Positions 43,780 to 54,907 of a stretch of DNA of 64,000 bases are shown here, in pieces. Position numbers and translations under genes: made by a program. The stretch's first letter is position 1, and the number at the start of each line of letters is the position of its first letter. The stretch is from Paulinella micropora (Eukaryota; Cercozoa; Imbricatea; Euglyphida; Paulinellidae): contig WBZZ01006244.1 in NCBI GenBank assembly GCA_019918135.1, forward strand, positions 18,766-82,765, written 5' to 3'. The notes under the pieces were generated by a model. It did no database searches and was not told the origin of the DNA. It worked only from the letters and a program-made list of their open reading frames with translations.

Positions 43780-43814
43780 ATTTAGATTCTCTTCCCCTTC
43801 CTGTTAGGCTTGGG

Positions 43815-45010
43815 CCTGGCCCAGCCAGGTGCTGCCGGCGGGCATGCCGACGGAACGGCGAGCCTCCTCGGGTGGCACTCCCCGGCCGAGCCATCACGGC
43901 CGGTGGCACTGCCCAGCCAGGTCAAGGAAGTTGGTGGCGCCACCGGCCGGTAGACAGGATGAGGTGGCACCGCCGACCGACTGTCACGCCGGGAGTGGTG
44001 GTGTGGCAGGGGTGATCGGGCTTCTCCCGGTCGGGTCGCTAGATTTGTTTGGCCGGATACGATCGACTGCCTTTTTCTCCCCCCCCCTCCCTCCCCCCCT
44101 CTCCCTTCTCCCTTCCCTTCTCCCTTCTCCCTTCTCCCTCCCCGCGGCCCAACATTGTGCAGCCCCCCCCCAGGCTTTTCTGTCGAACACTGCTCCGGTG
44201 CCCGGTGCCACCGACTGCTTTTCTGTGATGACCGCAGAACCAGGGGAAATTTCCCGTACTACCCGGAAAACTAAGGCCGGCGGGGCGTAAGTGTCCTAAT
44301 AGCAAGAATCCCCCTGGTGGGTCCAAGCCCGGCCTGACCTCGCCGGAGGGTTACGGGTGCCACCCAGGTACAAAATGGCATCGGAGCCGGTCCTGCCTAT
44401 CGACAACCAGTCACTAATAAAACTTTTTCCTTTTTTACCCGTAAATAGCGGTGTTTTTTTAGTCTTGTAGGGGCAGTGCCTGAATATATACCTTTGGGTT
44501 GGCACTTCTGGGCGGCCCCAAACCACAAGTGCGATTCTCGCTATTCGGACACTTACGAATAACAGGATTTATTTTTAGGGTTAGGTACAGAAAATTCGTC
44601 TGGTCCTACGACAGAAAAAAGAAAGCTACCGGTGGCACCCGCCACCGGACCGCCATACTAAACAGACAAGCCCGGGCCTGCACAATGTTCGGCCGCGGGG
44701 AGGGAGAAGGGAGAAGGGAGACGGGAGAAGGGAGGGGAGAAGAAGTGGCAGGCTAAAGTATCCGGCCAAACGGGTATATCCCCCCACCTCTGCCCAGAGA
44801 TCCGGCGCCGGTGCCACCCCGACCAGGAAGTCCAGGCCATGTGTGCCACCCGGCCGGAAAAGGGAGTCCTTCGCGCCACCCGGCCAGAAAACACGGCAGT
44901 GTAGGCCACCCGGCAGGAAGAGTGGTGCCTCTCTTGCCACCACGACCAAGAAGTCCAGGCAGTTCGTGCCACCCCGACCAGGAAATCCAGGCAATGTGTG
45001 TCACCATGCG
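43815..45010. mobile_element. Foldback element, copy 2
   Basis: Same build as the 18.6 kb copy: outer ~30-bp units with GGTGGCA, a TTTGGCCGGATA box (44,048; complement at 44,758-44,769), a CTCCC/GGGAG tract, CATTGTGCAG at 44,152 against CTGCACAATG at 44,678, and an AT-richer centre of about 240 bp between GTGTCCTAATAGCAAGAATC (44,290) and its near complement (44,532). The centre is nearly the same as in copy 3 and clearly related to copy 1, in the same orientation. Limits are approximate. Confidence 0.8.
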
Positions 45011-45140
45011 TGGCGTAGCGTCGTCGGGGTGCACCCTTTTTCTGTTTTCCAGCAACCAGAGTCTGCTCTCTCTGTGTCCCGCTGCCCCCCTGGGCAACTA
45101 GACTGGAGCCCGCGCGCCGCCGGTCCGCCACTTGCCCTTA

Positions 45141-47265
45141 TCAGTAGGTAATGCCACACCCGCGGACGTAGCCAGTGCACAAGATGGGCAGGTGGCTCGG
45201 CTGGATGCCGTGGTATCCATTATATATACCACTACCGTGGAACATCTCGGTGCACGTGTCTGCACCGATCGGCGACGCAGATAGATTCCAGCCAGTGAGA
45301 TCCTGATCAAAGTCACAGTTGCCTGCAAACGTGTTGACGAATCCGAATCTTGTGGCTGCCGCGGCGGTCGACACGTCCCAGGCGCCCAGGGGCTGGTTGA
45401 AAGCGCACGTGTAGCTCCTACAGTAAAAGGTCATTTCCATGCTCGACACCTTGCTAGTGTTCCAGCCGTTGATGTTTTGGTTGAAAGCGCTGGCGCAAGA
45501 GAAAGCTTCCGACAGATCCGTGACGGACGAGGTGTTCCACGCGCCCAGCGGCCGGTTGAAGGCAGACGCATACTTGAAAGCGCTGGACAGGCTGGTGACT
45601 CGGCTCGTGTCCCAGCTCTCGACGCTACCGTTGAAGGACGTAGCACCAGTGAAGGTGTAAGCGAAGCTAGCCACGCCGCTCGTGTTCCAGCCGCCGAGGT
45701 CCTGGTTGAACTTGGTGCAGCCTTCGAACAGAGAGCGGAAGCCGTTGGGGTGCGTGGCGGGGGTGAGCCACGACCAGTCCCAGTCGCGCGCGTCGCCCAC
45801 GAACTCGCTCATCGAGCGCAGCAGGTACTCGGGCGCCACGCCTTGCAGGGCCCGCGAGCCGGCCGTCGGCGCCAGGTAACGCAACGGAGACCCCCCTACT
45901 GTCCGCGCGAACAGCGGGGTCGTGCTGCCGACGGGGTGGTACAGCTGCACGTCGCCCCACGCCACCACGTCCACTATCCAGGCGCCCTCTACGTACCTCA
46001 GCCCGTCCACGCGGCCGCTGAGCCGCAGCCAGTAGTCGCCGGCGCTGGCGTACACGTGCGTGCAGACGGCGCCGCCGGCGTGCGCGCACGAGCCGGGCGC
46101 CGACCTGTCCCCCCAGTCCACCGTGAAGTTCGCGCCCGGGCCGGCCGTGGGCGCGAGCGTCAGCGCGGCCGTGGCGCTAGGGTAGGTCGTGCGCACGAGC
46201 GCAGAGAACAGCGAGCGTGAGCACGCGGCGGGCCAGCGCGTCGGGTCCAGCGCCGTGTACGGCGCCAGCCGCGTGCAGTCCATCGAGCCAGGGGCGAGCG
46301 CCGGCGTCGTCCAGGCGGTGAGTGGCTCCCGGAAGTCGCTGCCTAGGCAGCGGAACAGCCCCGAGAAGCGCTGCAGGTTCGGCAGCCCGGTCCAGGCCCC
46401 GACGCCCGTGCGTGCCAGCGCCGCGTCACCGTCGAACATTTCTGTCACGTCCTCGAGCCGGGCGGTGTGCCAGCGCGACATGAGCTAGCGCCGGCAGGCC
46501 CGCGAACGCGCGGCTCGCGTTGCGCAACCGGCGCGTGTCCCACCGGCTAGCTCCGTGCGGCCGGGCCACCCCGGTGGAGCCCTCGAAGACGCCTACCACC
46601 GACTCGGCGCCCGACAGGTTGAGCCCGTAGCTCATGTCGCAGCCCAGGTCGGACGTGAGGTAAGCGAAGCTGTAGTCCCAGCTCTGCACGAGCCCCGTGT
46701 CCGGCAGCGAGTCAAGCGGCGGTACGTACGTCAGCCCCGGCGCCGAGTACAGGTGGTAGCCGCTCGTCTCATGGAAACGCAGCTCGCCCCACTGCACGAT
46801 GGCGTCCAGCCGCAGGCCCGCGGACGCCGTGGCGTGCCAGGCGGGCGTCAGCGCCCAGCCGCGCACGGGGTAGCGTCCGCCGGGGTCCGCCGTCACCGTG
46901 TACGTGCCGGGAGCAGCGTACGTGTGCGCGCACGGCGCGGCGCCGGCGTCCAGGCACGGCGTGGGGGGCGAGCCGTCCCCCCAGTCCACCGTGAACGACG
47001 TCGGGACGGTGGCCTGCGCCTGCCGACGGCGGCGCGCACTCGGGGCGGTGGGCGGCCACAGGGGCCACACGAACGTGTCCTGCGGGGCCGCCGTCGTCAG
47101 CTCGAGGATCGTGACGCCGCCGGGGCACACGACCGAGGGGCACGCCTCCTCTTGGGTCGGGCACTGGAGCGGGTACGGGCACCCGGCGCCGGCGGCCCGC
47201 AGCCACCCGCACAGCAGGAGGAGGGGCCACGGGCGCCACGGTTGGCGGGCGGAGGCGGGGTGCAT
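45141..47265 (-). CDS. Secreted PKD-like / BspA-DUF285 repeat protein, paralogue 1, one frameshift
   Basis: A signal peptide (PLLLLCGWLRAAGAG) starts from the ATG at 47265. The first PKD-like domain has TSFTVDWGDGS and a CAHTYAAPGTYTV strand (about residues 85-130). A second one begins at GANFTVDWGD near 46,120. From about 45,720 to 45,340 there are BspA/DUF285 units of 23-26 residues, with the FNQDLGGWNTSGV pattern. The family forms elongated surface or secreted proteins. The last residues, YVRGCGITY, keep a cysteine shared by the paralogues. The frame changes near 46,480, where bases are missing compared with the paralogues. It lies between foldback copies 2 and 3. Confidence 0.85.
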
Positions 47266-47439
47266 CTGTAGCTCGGGGCGGGTGGTTTAGCAAATGCGGG
47301 GGGGGGGTGAGGAAGACGGCGTCCCCCCTACCGCCGGCGTGGCGCGGCAGGGAGAGAAGCCCAGGGAGGACGCCTCTTCCCACCTCCCGCCCCCCCCCCC
47401 CGCACTGCGCCCCTCCCTGGCACCGGACGCGCCCCCGGG

Positions 47440-48650
47440 TGGTTGAGGTCCGAGCTGCCGGAAGAACTCCCCTCTCCGGAGAGCACGAGAGGCCCTGCCT
47501 TTCCGGCCAGGTGGCAGGAGAGGACCTGCTTTTCTGGCCGGGTGGCAGGGGAGGCCCTGCTTTTCCGGACGGGTGGCAGGGGGGGACCTGCTTTTCTGGC
47601 CGAGTGGCAGGGGATGCCCTGCTTTTCCGGACGGGTGGCTATTCGTTTGGCCGGATAGCCCCATTGCCCCCCCTTCCTCCCTCTTCCCCTCTCCCTTCTC
47701 CCTTCCCTTCTCCCTTCTCCCCTCTCCCTCCCCGCGGCCGAACATTGTGCAGCCCCCCCCCGGGGGTCTTTCTGTCCAACACCTGTCAGGTGCCTGGTGC
47801 CACCGACTGCTTTTCTGTGCTGGCCGCAGAACCAGGGAAATCTCCCGTACTACCCGGAAAACTAAGGCCGGCGGGGCGTAAGTGTCCTAATAGCGAGAGT
47901 CCCCTGGTGGGTCCAAGCCCGGCCTGACCTCGTCGGAGGGTTACGGGTGCCACCCGGGTACAAAGTGGCATCGGAGCCAGTCCCGCCTATCGACAACCAG
48001 TCACTAATAAAACTTTTTCCTTTCTTACCAGTAAACAGCGGTGTTTTCTTAGTCTTGTAGGGGCAGTGCCTAAATTCACACGTCTGGGGTGGCACCCCCT
48101 CCCGAGGCCTCGAACCACCAGTGCGATTCTCGCTACTTGGACACTTACGCCCCACGGGATTTTTTGGTGGTTCGGGCAAAGAAAATTCGTCTGGTCCTGC
48201 GGCCGGGCCCAAAAGCTACCGGTGGCACTGGCCACCGGACCGCCACATTGCATAAAAAGCCTGGGCGGGGCCTGCACAATGTTCGGCCGCGGGAGGGGAG
48301 AGGGGAGAAGGGAGAAGGGAGAGGGGAGAGGGGAGAAGGGAGGGGAGAAAAAAAGGCAAGCAGAGGGTCCGGCCAAACGAGTACCTTTGCCCCTCAGAGA
48401 TCCGGCGACCGGTGCCACCCAGACCCGCGAAAGCCGCGGCCGGCTGTGCCACCCGGCCGGCAGGGCGGGGGGCCGTCAGTGCCACCCCCGACCCGGCCAG
48501 TCAGGCCAGCCGTGCCACTTGGCCGGCGGAGGGGGGACCTCTGTGCCACCCCCGACCAGACAACCCCGGCAGGCTGAGCCACCCGGCCCCTTCGCGAGGG
48601 CCTCCTGTGCCACCCGGCCGGCCTGGCCAGGCCGCTTGGCTGCTGGCGCG
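47440..48650. mobile_element. Foldback element, copy 3
   Basis: Left arm: ~30-bp units CCGG..GGTGGCAGG and a TTTGGCCGGATA box at 47,647, then a CTCCC tract and CATTGTGCAG at 47,742. Right arm: CTGCACAATG at 48,272, GGGAG tract, GTCCGGCCAAACGAG at 48,368, then GTGCCACCC units to about 48,640. The centre at 47,880-48,150 is nearly the same as in copy 2. With copy 2 it brackets the DUF285 gene at 45141-47265. No transposase is seen. Confidence 0.8.
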
Positions 48651-48836
48651 CGCGGCCACCCTCCCCGTGCCGGCCGGGGGAGAGCAGGGCAGGGGGGCAC
48701 ACGGCGGCGGGGGTAGGGAGGGGGGGGGGGGAGAGCAAGGAACGTCTGCCCGCCGCCCCCGGGGGTCTGTTGTTCCCAAAGCCACCAGTAGCCACCTCCC
48801 CCGCTAGCCTCCTCCGCGGGTGACAGCTGGCTGGCT

Positions 48837-50992
48837 ATGCACCCTGCTCGCGCAGCCTGGTGGAGCCTGTGGGCCCCTGGGGCCTGTGGCGGGCCGGGGT
48901 CCGCGCCTACTGCCCGTTCGTGTGCCTGCCGCCCGGCTGCCCCGCGGCCGGGCGTGCTAGCAGCGTGACCATCCTCGAGCTGACGACGGCGGGCGCCCAG
49001 GACACGTTCGTGTGGCCGCTGTGGCCGGACGCCGCCCCGACGGCGCGCCGTCGCCAGGCCCAGGCCGCCGTCCCGACTTCGTTCACGGTGGACTGGGGGG
49101 ACGGCTCGCCCCCCACGCCGTGCCTGGACGCCGGCGCCGCGCCCTGCGCGCACACGTACGCGCTGGCCGGCACGTACACGGTGACGGCGGACCCCGGCGG
49201 ACGTTACCCCGTGCGCGGCTGGGCGCTGACGCCGGCCTGGCACGCCACGGCGCCCGCGGGCCTGCGGCTGGACGCCATCGTGCAGTGGGGCGAGCTGCGC
49301 TTCCACGCGACGAGCGGCTACCACCTGTACGCGGCGCCCGGGCTCGCGTACGTGCCCCCGCCGGCCTCGCTGCGGGACGCGGGTCTCGTGCGCGCCTGGG
49401 ACTACAGCTTCGCCGGCCTCACCACCCCGCTGCCGGATCCGAGCGACGGGCTCAACGTGTCGGGCGCCGAGTCGGCGGTCGGCCTGTTCGAGGGCTCGGC
49501 GGGGCTGGCGAGCCTGGACGGCACGAGCGCCTGGGACACGCGCCGGCTGCGCAACGCGAGCCGCGCGTTCGCGGGCCTGCCGGCACTAGCCACGCTGGAC
49601 CTGTCGCGCTGGGACACCGCCCGGCTCGAGGACGTGAGCGGGCTGTTCGACGGCAGCTCGGCGCTCACGCGCACGGGGGTTGGCGCCTGGACGTCGTTGC
49701 CGAGCCTGTCGCGCTTCGCGGGGCTGTTCCGGGGCCTAGGCCGCGACTTCCGGGAAGCGCTCACCGGCTGGTCGACGCCCGCGCTCGCCGCGGGCTCGGC
49801 CGACTGCGCCCGGCTGGCGCCGTACACGGCGCTGGGCCCGGCGCACTGGCCCGCGGCGTGCGCGCGCTCCTCTCTGCTGGCGCTGGTGCGGGTGTCGTAC
49901 GCTAACACCACCGCCACGCTGGGGCTGTCGCCCACGGTCGGCGGCGGGCCGAACTTCACGGTGGACTGGGGGGACGCCACCCGCCCCAGCGCCTGCGTCC
50001 ACGCCAGCGGCGCCCGGTGCCGGCACCGGTACGCGGGCGCCGGCGACTACTGGCTGCGCCTCGGCGGCCGCGTGGACGGGTGGTGGTACCTGGCCGGCGC
50101 GTGCGTCGTCGACGTGCTGGCGTGGGGCGACGTGCAGCTGTACCACCCCGTCGACAGCACCGAGCCGCTCCTGACGAGGCCGTACCTGCCGGGCGACGGC
50201 TCCGACTCGTCCAGCGCCCCCGCGGAGGAATGCTACGCGCTGCGGTACCTGGCCCCCACGGCCGGCTCGCGGGCGCTGCACGGCGTGGCGCCCGAGTACC
50301 TGCTGTACCAAATGACAGAGTTTGTGGGCGACGCGCGCGACTGGGACTGGTCGTGGCTCACGCCCGCGACCCACCCCCAGGGCTTGCGCAGCCTGTTCGA
50401 ACACTGCCACCAATTCAACCAGGACCTCGGCGGCTGGAACACGAGCGGCGTCGCGAGCCTGGACAGCACTTTCGCGGCCGCCTTCAGCTTCAACGGCAGC
50501 GTCGAGGACTGGGACGTGAGCGGTGTCACGAACCTGCACGGGGCCTTCGCGTCCGCCTTCAGCTTCAACCGGCCGCTGGGCGGGTGGCGGACGTCGTCCG
50601 CCACGAACCTGGACTCGATCTTCCTGGACGCCAGGGCCTTCAACCAGCCCCTCGACGGCTGGCCCACCGGCCGGGTCACCCGCCTGTCGTACGCCCTGGC
50701 TTGTCCGCTGCACAACTGCGTCTTTAACCAGCCCCTGGGCAGCTGGGACGTGTCGGCCGCGGCGGGCTGGGAAAATGGCGGCCTGTGGGGCATGTTGATG
50801 GGCAACTGTGTGTTCGATCAGGACCTCCGGAGCTGGAACCTCAGCCTGCATTCGGCCGGGGCGGGCGCGTGCGCACGGATCTTCCAGCCCTATGGTGTGT
50901 ACACGCCCGACCAAGGCATCCAGCCGAGCCGCCTGCCGGCCCAGTGTACTGGCTACGTCCGGGGGTGCGGCAAAAATCAGGGGGAACAATAA
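48837..50992 (+). CDS. Secreted PKD-like / BspA-DUF285 repeat protein, paralogue 2
   Basis: The open frame of 710 residues begins at 48860, but an ATG at 48837 in another frame starts MHPARAAWWSLW, like the MHPA signal-peptide start of paralogue 1. A shift near 48,860-48,900 is therefore likely. PKD-like domain 1 is at residues 70-120 of the 48860 frame (TSFTVDWGDGS, CAHTYALAGTYTV); domain 2 is at about 355-405 (NFTVDWGDATR). DUF285 units run from about 510 to 690 (FNQDLGGWNTSGV, FNRPLGGWRTSS, FNQPLGSWDVSA). It ends with the shared YVRGCG motif. It is the most complete family member and the only one on the plus strand, so an inversion or separate insertion has occurred. Confidence 0.88.
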
Positions 50993-51367
50993 CTGCGCCG
51001 GCCTTCGGCTGCGCCGGCCTTCGGCTGGCCCCGGCGGGCCCCGGCGGGCGGGCGTGGTGGGTGTGAGCCAGGGGGGCCGCGGCAGCCCGGGGTCCGTAGG
51101 CTCCGGGGGCTGCGCCGGCCGGGGACTCTCTCCCTCCGAGCTCCCTCCTCCGGGCCCCCCCCCCTCTCCGGAGCCTCCTGGACCCCCCTCTCCGGGCCGC
51201 CCCTCCCCCTGCCGGGAGGGGGCAGGACGGGGGGGAGAACGGCGTCCCTCTCCCTGGCACGGGACGCGCCCCCGGAGGGGGGAGGTAGGAGGTGCGGCCG
51301 CGCGGGCGGCGCTGCTAGCTTGGCAAAGCCTAGCATCCTGGCTCTGCCGTCCCTACCCGTGCTATTC
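50993..51367. other. Intergenic, GC-rich with short repeats
   Basis: A duplicated GCCGGCCTTCGGCT unit lies just after the stop, followed by CTCCGGG-rich sequence. No gene is seen. Confidence 0.5.
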
Positions 51368-51583
51368 ATGCACCGACGCCGGGGTACGTGGCTGTGGGTG
51401 TGGTTGTGGCGGCTGCTGTTGTGGCTGGCGGTGGCTGGCGCTGGCCGCGGGGGCGCCTCCGTCGCCGCCTACTGTACGCCGGACCCGAGCCCCTCGGCCC
51501 CGGCCCCGGCCTCGGCTTCGGCCTCGCCGTCCCCGGAAGCCAGCATTCAGGAGGCCACCGTCTGGTTCGGGCCCGGGCCCTGA
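51368..51583 (+). CDS. Short secreted peptide or truncated family member
   Basis: 71 residues. A basic start (MHRRR) is followed by a strong hydrophobic signal segment (LLLWLAVAGAGRG), then a proline/serine/alanine-rich tail with one cysteine. The MH-R-W start and leucine/tryptophan signal resemble those of the DUF285 paralogues, so it may be the surviving start of another copy. ATTAAA lies at 51718-51723. It may also be a chance frame. Confidence 0.35.
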   Translation: MHRRRGTWLWVWLWRLLLWLAVAGAGRGGASVAAYCTPDPSPSAPAPASASASPSPEASIQEATVWFGPGP

Positions 51584-52211
51584 GAGCCCGGCGGCGGCAG
51601 CGCCTGGGCTAGGGCCAGCCGGCCTGGCCAACATGAAGAGAGTGAGAGAGTGAGAGAGAAAGCGCCACGCTCTAACACAGGAGGCTCTGTTGCCTGGGCA
51701 GACTGTCTTCTTTGTGGATTAAACCAGACTTACTTACTGGGCAGCCAAGCCGCCGCAGCTGAGCGGCCCCCGGGGACAGTCTGTCACACGCCAAATGACC
51801 CTGCGGGCCAGCGGTGCCACCGGCGGACCGAGACCAGGCGCCACTGGCCTGCCGCCACCGGGGTCGTATAGGCGCTCGCTCGGGCTGGCCGACCTCTCTC
51901 CGGCACGCAGAAAAGCCTCCTGTCGACGATGTACGCTGTGGACGTTGGTGGACAGCCAGCTTAGGCACTAACTCGAGTTTATTAGGCCAGAAACTGCACA
52001 CAACTGCTCCCCCCAAAGCAAGACTAAACCAAGGAAGAGAGAAGACTACCCCGTCGCGCCCAGCTCCCCCAGAATTACTTCGCCCCTTCCCTCCCGACGA
52101 GACTCTCTTTCTGTTGGTGCTTCCAGCACCAGCAGGTCAGAGACCGGCCGCTCTGTGCCGGACTTCTCCTGCGCTCACCACTGCGTTGGGTGTGTGTCTG
52201 GCTTCTTCTGA
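51584..52211. terminator. Convergent 3' region with poly(A) signals
   Basis: ATTAAA at 51718-51723 (plus) and TTTATT at 51978-51983 (AATAAA on minus) are present. The stretch 51,926-52,010 shares clear similarity with 54,648-54,735 and, less, with 57,347-57,415 (GTGGACGT..GTGGACAG..AGCTTAGG..GAGTTTATTAGG). No gene is seen. Confidence 0.55.
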
Positions 52212-54434
52212 TTAAGGCTTACCACAACCGCGCACGTAGGAGCCGCTGCAGACTGCGGGCAGGTTGCTTGGCTTGATACCTACGCCTGGATTTAGGATCC
52301 CCCCAGGCTGGAACAGCTGCTTGCACACATTTGCCCCGAATCTCGAGGTCACGTTCCAGGCCGTGAGGTTTTGATCAAACACGCAATTGCCAGCGAACAT
52401 ACCGTATATGTTCCCGGAAGCCATGGCGGCCGACACTTTCCAGTTGCCCAGGGGCTGATTAAATACACACGGATCCTTCTGTGGGTCACATAAGAAGGTA
52501 TTCGCTAAGTTAGTGACGCGGCTTATGTCCCAGCCGCCGATCGGCTGGTTAAAGGCCTGTGCGCCATTGAACGTCGAGAATAGGCTGGTGACCCGGCTCG
52601 TGTTCCAGCCGCCGATCGGCTGGTTGAAAGCTAACGCTTCCCCGAACGCCCCCTCTAGGGTGGTGACCTGGCTGATGTCCCAGCCACCGACCGGCCGATC
52701 AAAGGCGTACGCGCCATTTAAGGTCCAGCTCATGCTCGTGACCTGGCTCGTGTTCCAGCTCCCGATGCTGCCGTTGAAGGCCCTTGCGCCCCAAAACGTA
52801 CCTGCGAGGTTAGCCACGCCGCTCGTGTTCCAGCCGTCGAGGTCCTGGTTGAACTTGACGCAGTCCTGAAACAGGCTGGCGAAGCCGTTGGGGTGGGTAG
52901 CGGGCGTGAGCCACGACCAGTCCCAGTCGCGCGCGTCGCCCACGAACTCGCTCATTCCGAGCAGCAGGTACTCGGGCGCCACGCCCCACAGGGCCCGCGA
53001 GCCGGCCGTCGGCGCCAGGTAGCGCAGCAGGTACTTGTCGTTAGCTAGGTACGGCGCCACTCGCGTGAAGAGCGGGGTCGTGCTGCCGACGGGGTGGTAC
53101 AGTTGCACGTCACCCCACGCCACCACCTCCACCACAATAGCGCCCTCTACGTACCACAGCCCGTCCACGCGGCCGCTCAGGCGCAGCCAGTAGTCGCCGG
53201 CGCCACGTACGTGTGGTTGCAGACGGCGTCGTTAGTGTGCTCGCATGGTTCGGGCGCCGACCCGTCCCCCCAGTCCACGCCGTACGTGCCGCCCTGGCCC
53301 GGGCCGGCCGCGGGCGATAGCGTCAGCGTGGCCGGGACGTTAGGGCTTGCGTGCGCACGAGCGCCAGGAAGAGCGAACGCGAGCACGCGGCAGGCCAGTG
53401 CGCTTGGCGAGCGCCGTGTACCGCGCCAGCCGCGTGCAGTCGGCCGAGCCCGGCGCGAGCGCGGGCGTCGACCAGCCGGCGAGCGACTCCCGGAAGTTGC
53501 TACCCAGGCCCGCGAACAGCCCCGAGAAGCGCGACAGGCTCGGCAGCGACGTCCAGCCGCCGACCCCCGTCCACGTGAGCGCCACGCCGCCCACAAATAG
53601 TTCGCTCACGTCCTCGAGCCGGGCGGTGTCCCAGCGCGACAGGTCTAGCTCGGTCAGCGCTGGCAGGCCCGCGAACGCGCGGCTGGCGTTGCGCAGCCGG
53701 CGCGTGTCCCAGCCTCGTGTGCCCCACAGGCTCTGCAGGCCAGTGGAGCCCTCGAACAGGCCGACCACCGACTCGGCGCCCGACATGTTAAGCCCGTAGC
53801 TCAGGTCCGGCAGCGTAGCGGTCAGGCGAGCGAAGCTGTAGTCCCAGCTCTGCACAAGCCCCGTGTCTGCCAGCGAAGCCAGCGTCGGCACGTACGCGAG
53901 CCCAGGCGCCGCGTACAGGTGGTAGCCGCTCGTCTCGTGGAAGCGCAGCTCTCCCCACTGCCTCACGGCGCGCAGCCGCAGGCCCGCGGGCGCCGTGGCG
54001 TGCCAGGCGGGCGTCAGCGCCCAGCCGCGCACAGGGTAGCGTCCGCCGGGGTCCGCCGTCACCGTGTACGTGCCGGCAGCGGCGTACGCGTGCGCGCAAG
54101 GCGCAACGCCGGCGTCCAGGCACTGCGTGGGGGGCGAGCCGTCCCCCCAGTCGACCGTGAACGACGTCGGGACGGCTGCCTGCGCCTGCCGGCGGCGGCG
54201 CGCAGTCGGGGCGGCGGGCGGCCACAGGGGCCACACGAACGTGTCCTGCGGGGCCGCCGTCGTCAGCTCGAGGATGGTGGCGCCGCCGGGGCACACGACC
54301 GAGGGGCACGCCTCCTCTTGGGTCGGGCATTGCAGCGGGTACGGGCACCCGGCGCCGGCGGCCCGGAGCCACCCGCACAGCAGGAGGAGGGGCCACGGGC
54401 GCCACGGCTGGCGGGCAGGGCCGGGCTGGTGCAT
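52212..54434 (-). CDS. Secreted PKD-like / BspA-DUF285 repeat protein, paralogue 3, frameshifted
   Basis: The ATG at 54434 starts MHQPG and a signal peptide nearly identical to paralogue 1. PKD-like domain 1 (TSFTVDWGDGS) is followed by the AMN-like LRNASRAFAGLPAL block. DUF285 units at 52,860-52,400 include FNQDLDGWNTSGV, FDRPVGGWDISQV and FNQPIGGWNTSRV. It ends SYVRGCGKP. Frames change near 53,405, 53,345 and 53,200, between the first half and the second PKD-like domain, so the copy as read cannot make a full protein. Its 3' flank carries the shared GTGGACAG..TTTATT block. Confidence 0.8.
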
Positions 54435-54907
54435 CTCACGGGCTTGGTGGTTTAGCAGGTGGGGGAAGGGTGGCCAGGGGGGGGGGAGACGGCGTCCCCG
54501 GCCGCCGGCGTGGCGCGGCAGGGCAGGGAGCAAGAGGACTCGCCCCCCCCTCCTGTCCCCCTTCCCCCCGCCGCCCTTCTTCCCCGCCGCCCGCGGACCC
54601 GTGCGTCGGGCCGGCCGACCCCAAACAGGAAGTTGCTCTCTGCTGGCGGCGATGTGCGCGGTGGACGTCCGTGGACAGAAAGCTTAGGCGCGCGTTAATT
54701 GAGTTTATTAGGCAGAGGCTGCACACAGCAGCTGTCCCAGCATTTGGGCTAAGTTTCACTGCGCCTGTCAGAAGAGAGAAGCGCCCCCTCTCCCAGCACT
54801 ACCTCTGCTGGGTGGTGCTGCGAGCACCAGCAGGCCAGGGACCTGCTGCTGCTCCGCCCCGGGTTTCGGCCCCCGCGCGAGTGTTTCCGCCGTAACTGGT
54901 GTCCTAG
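54435..54907. terminator. Intergenic with poly(A) signal at 54704-54709
   Basis: TTTATT (AATAAA on minus) lies about 200 nt past the stop of paralogue 4, in the same conserved block as at 51,978. The C/G-rich stretch at 54,540-54,600 holds nothing recognisable. Confidence 0.55.
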
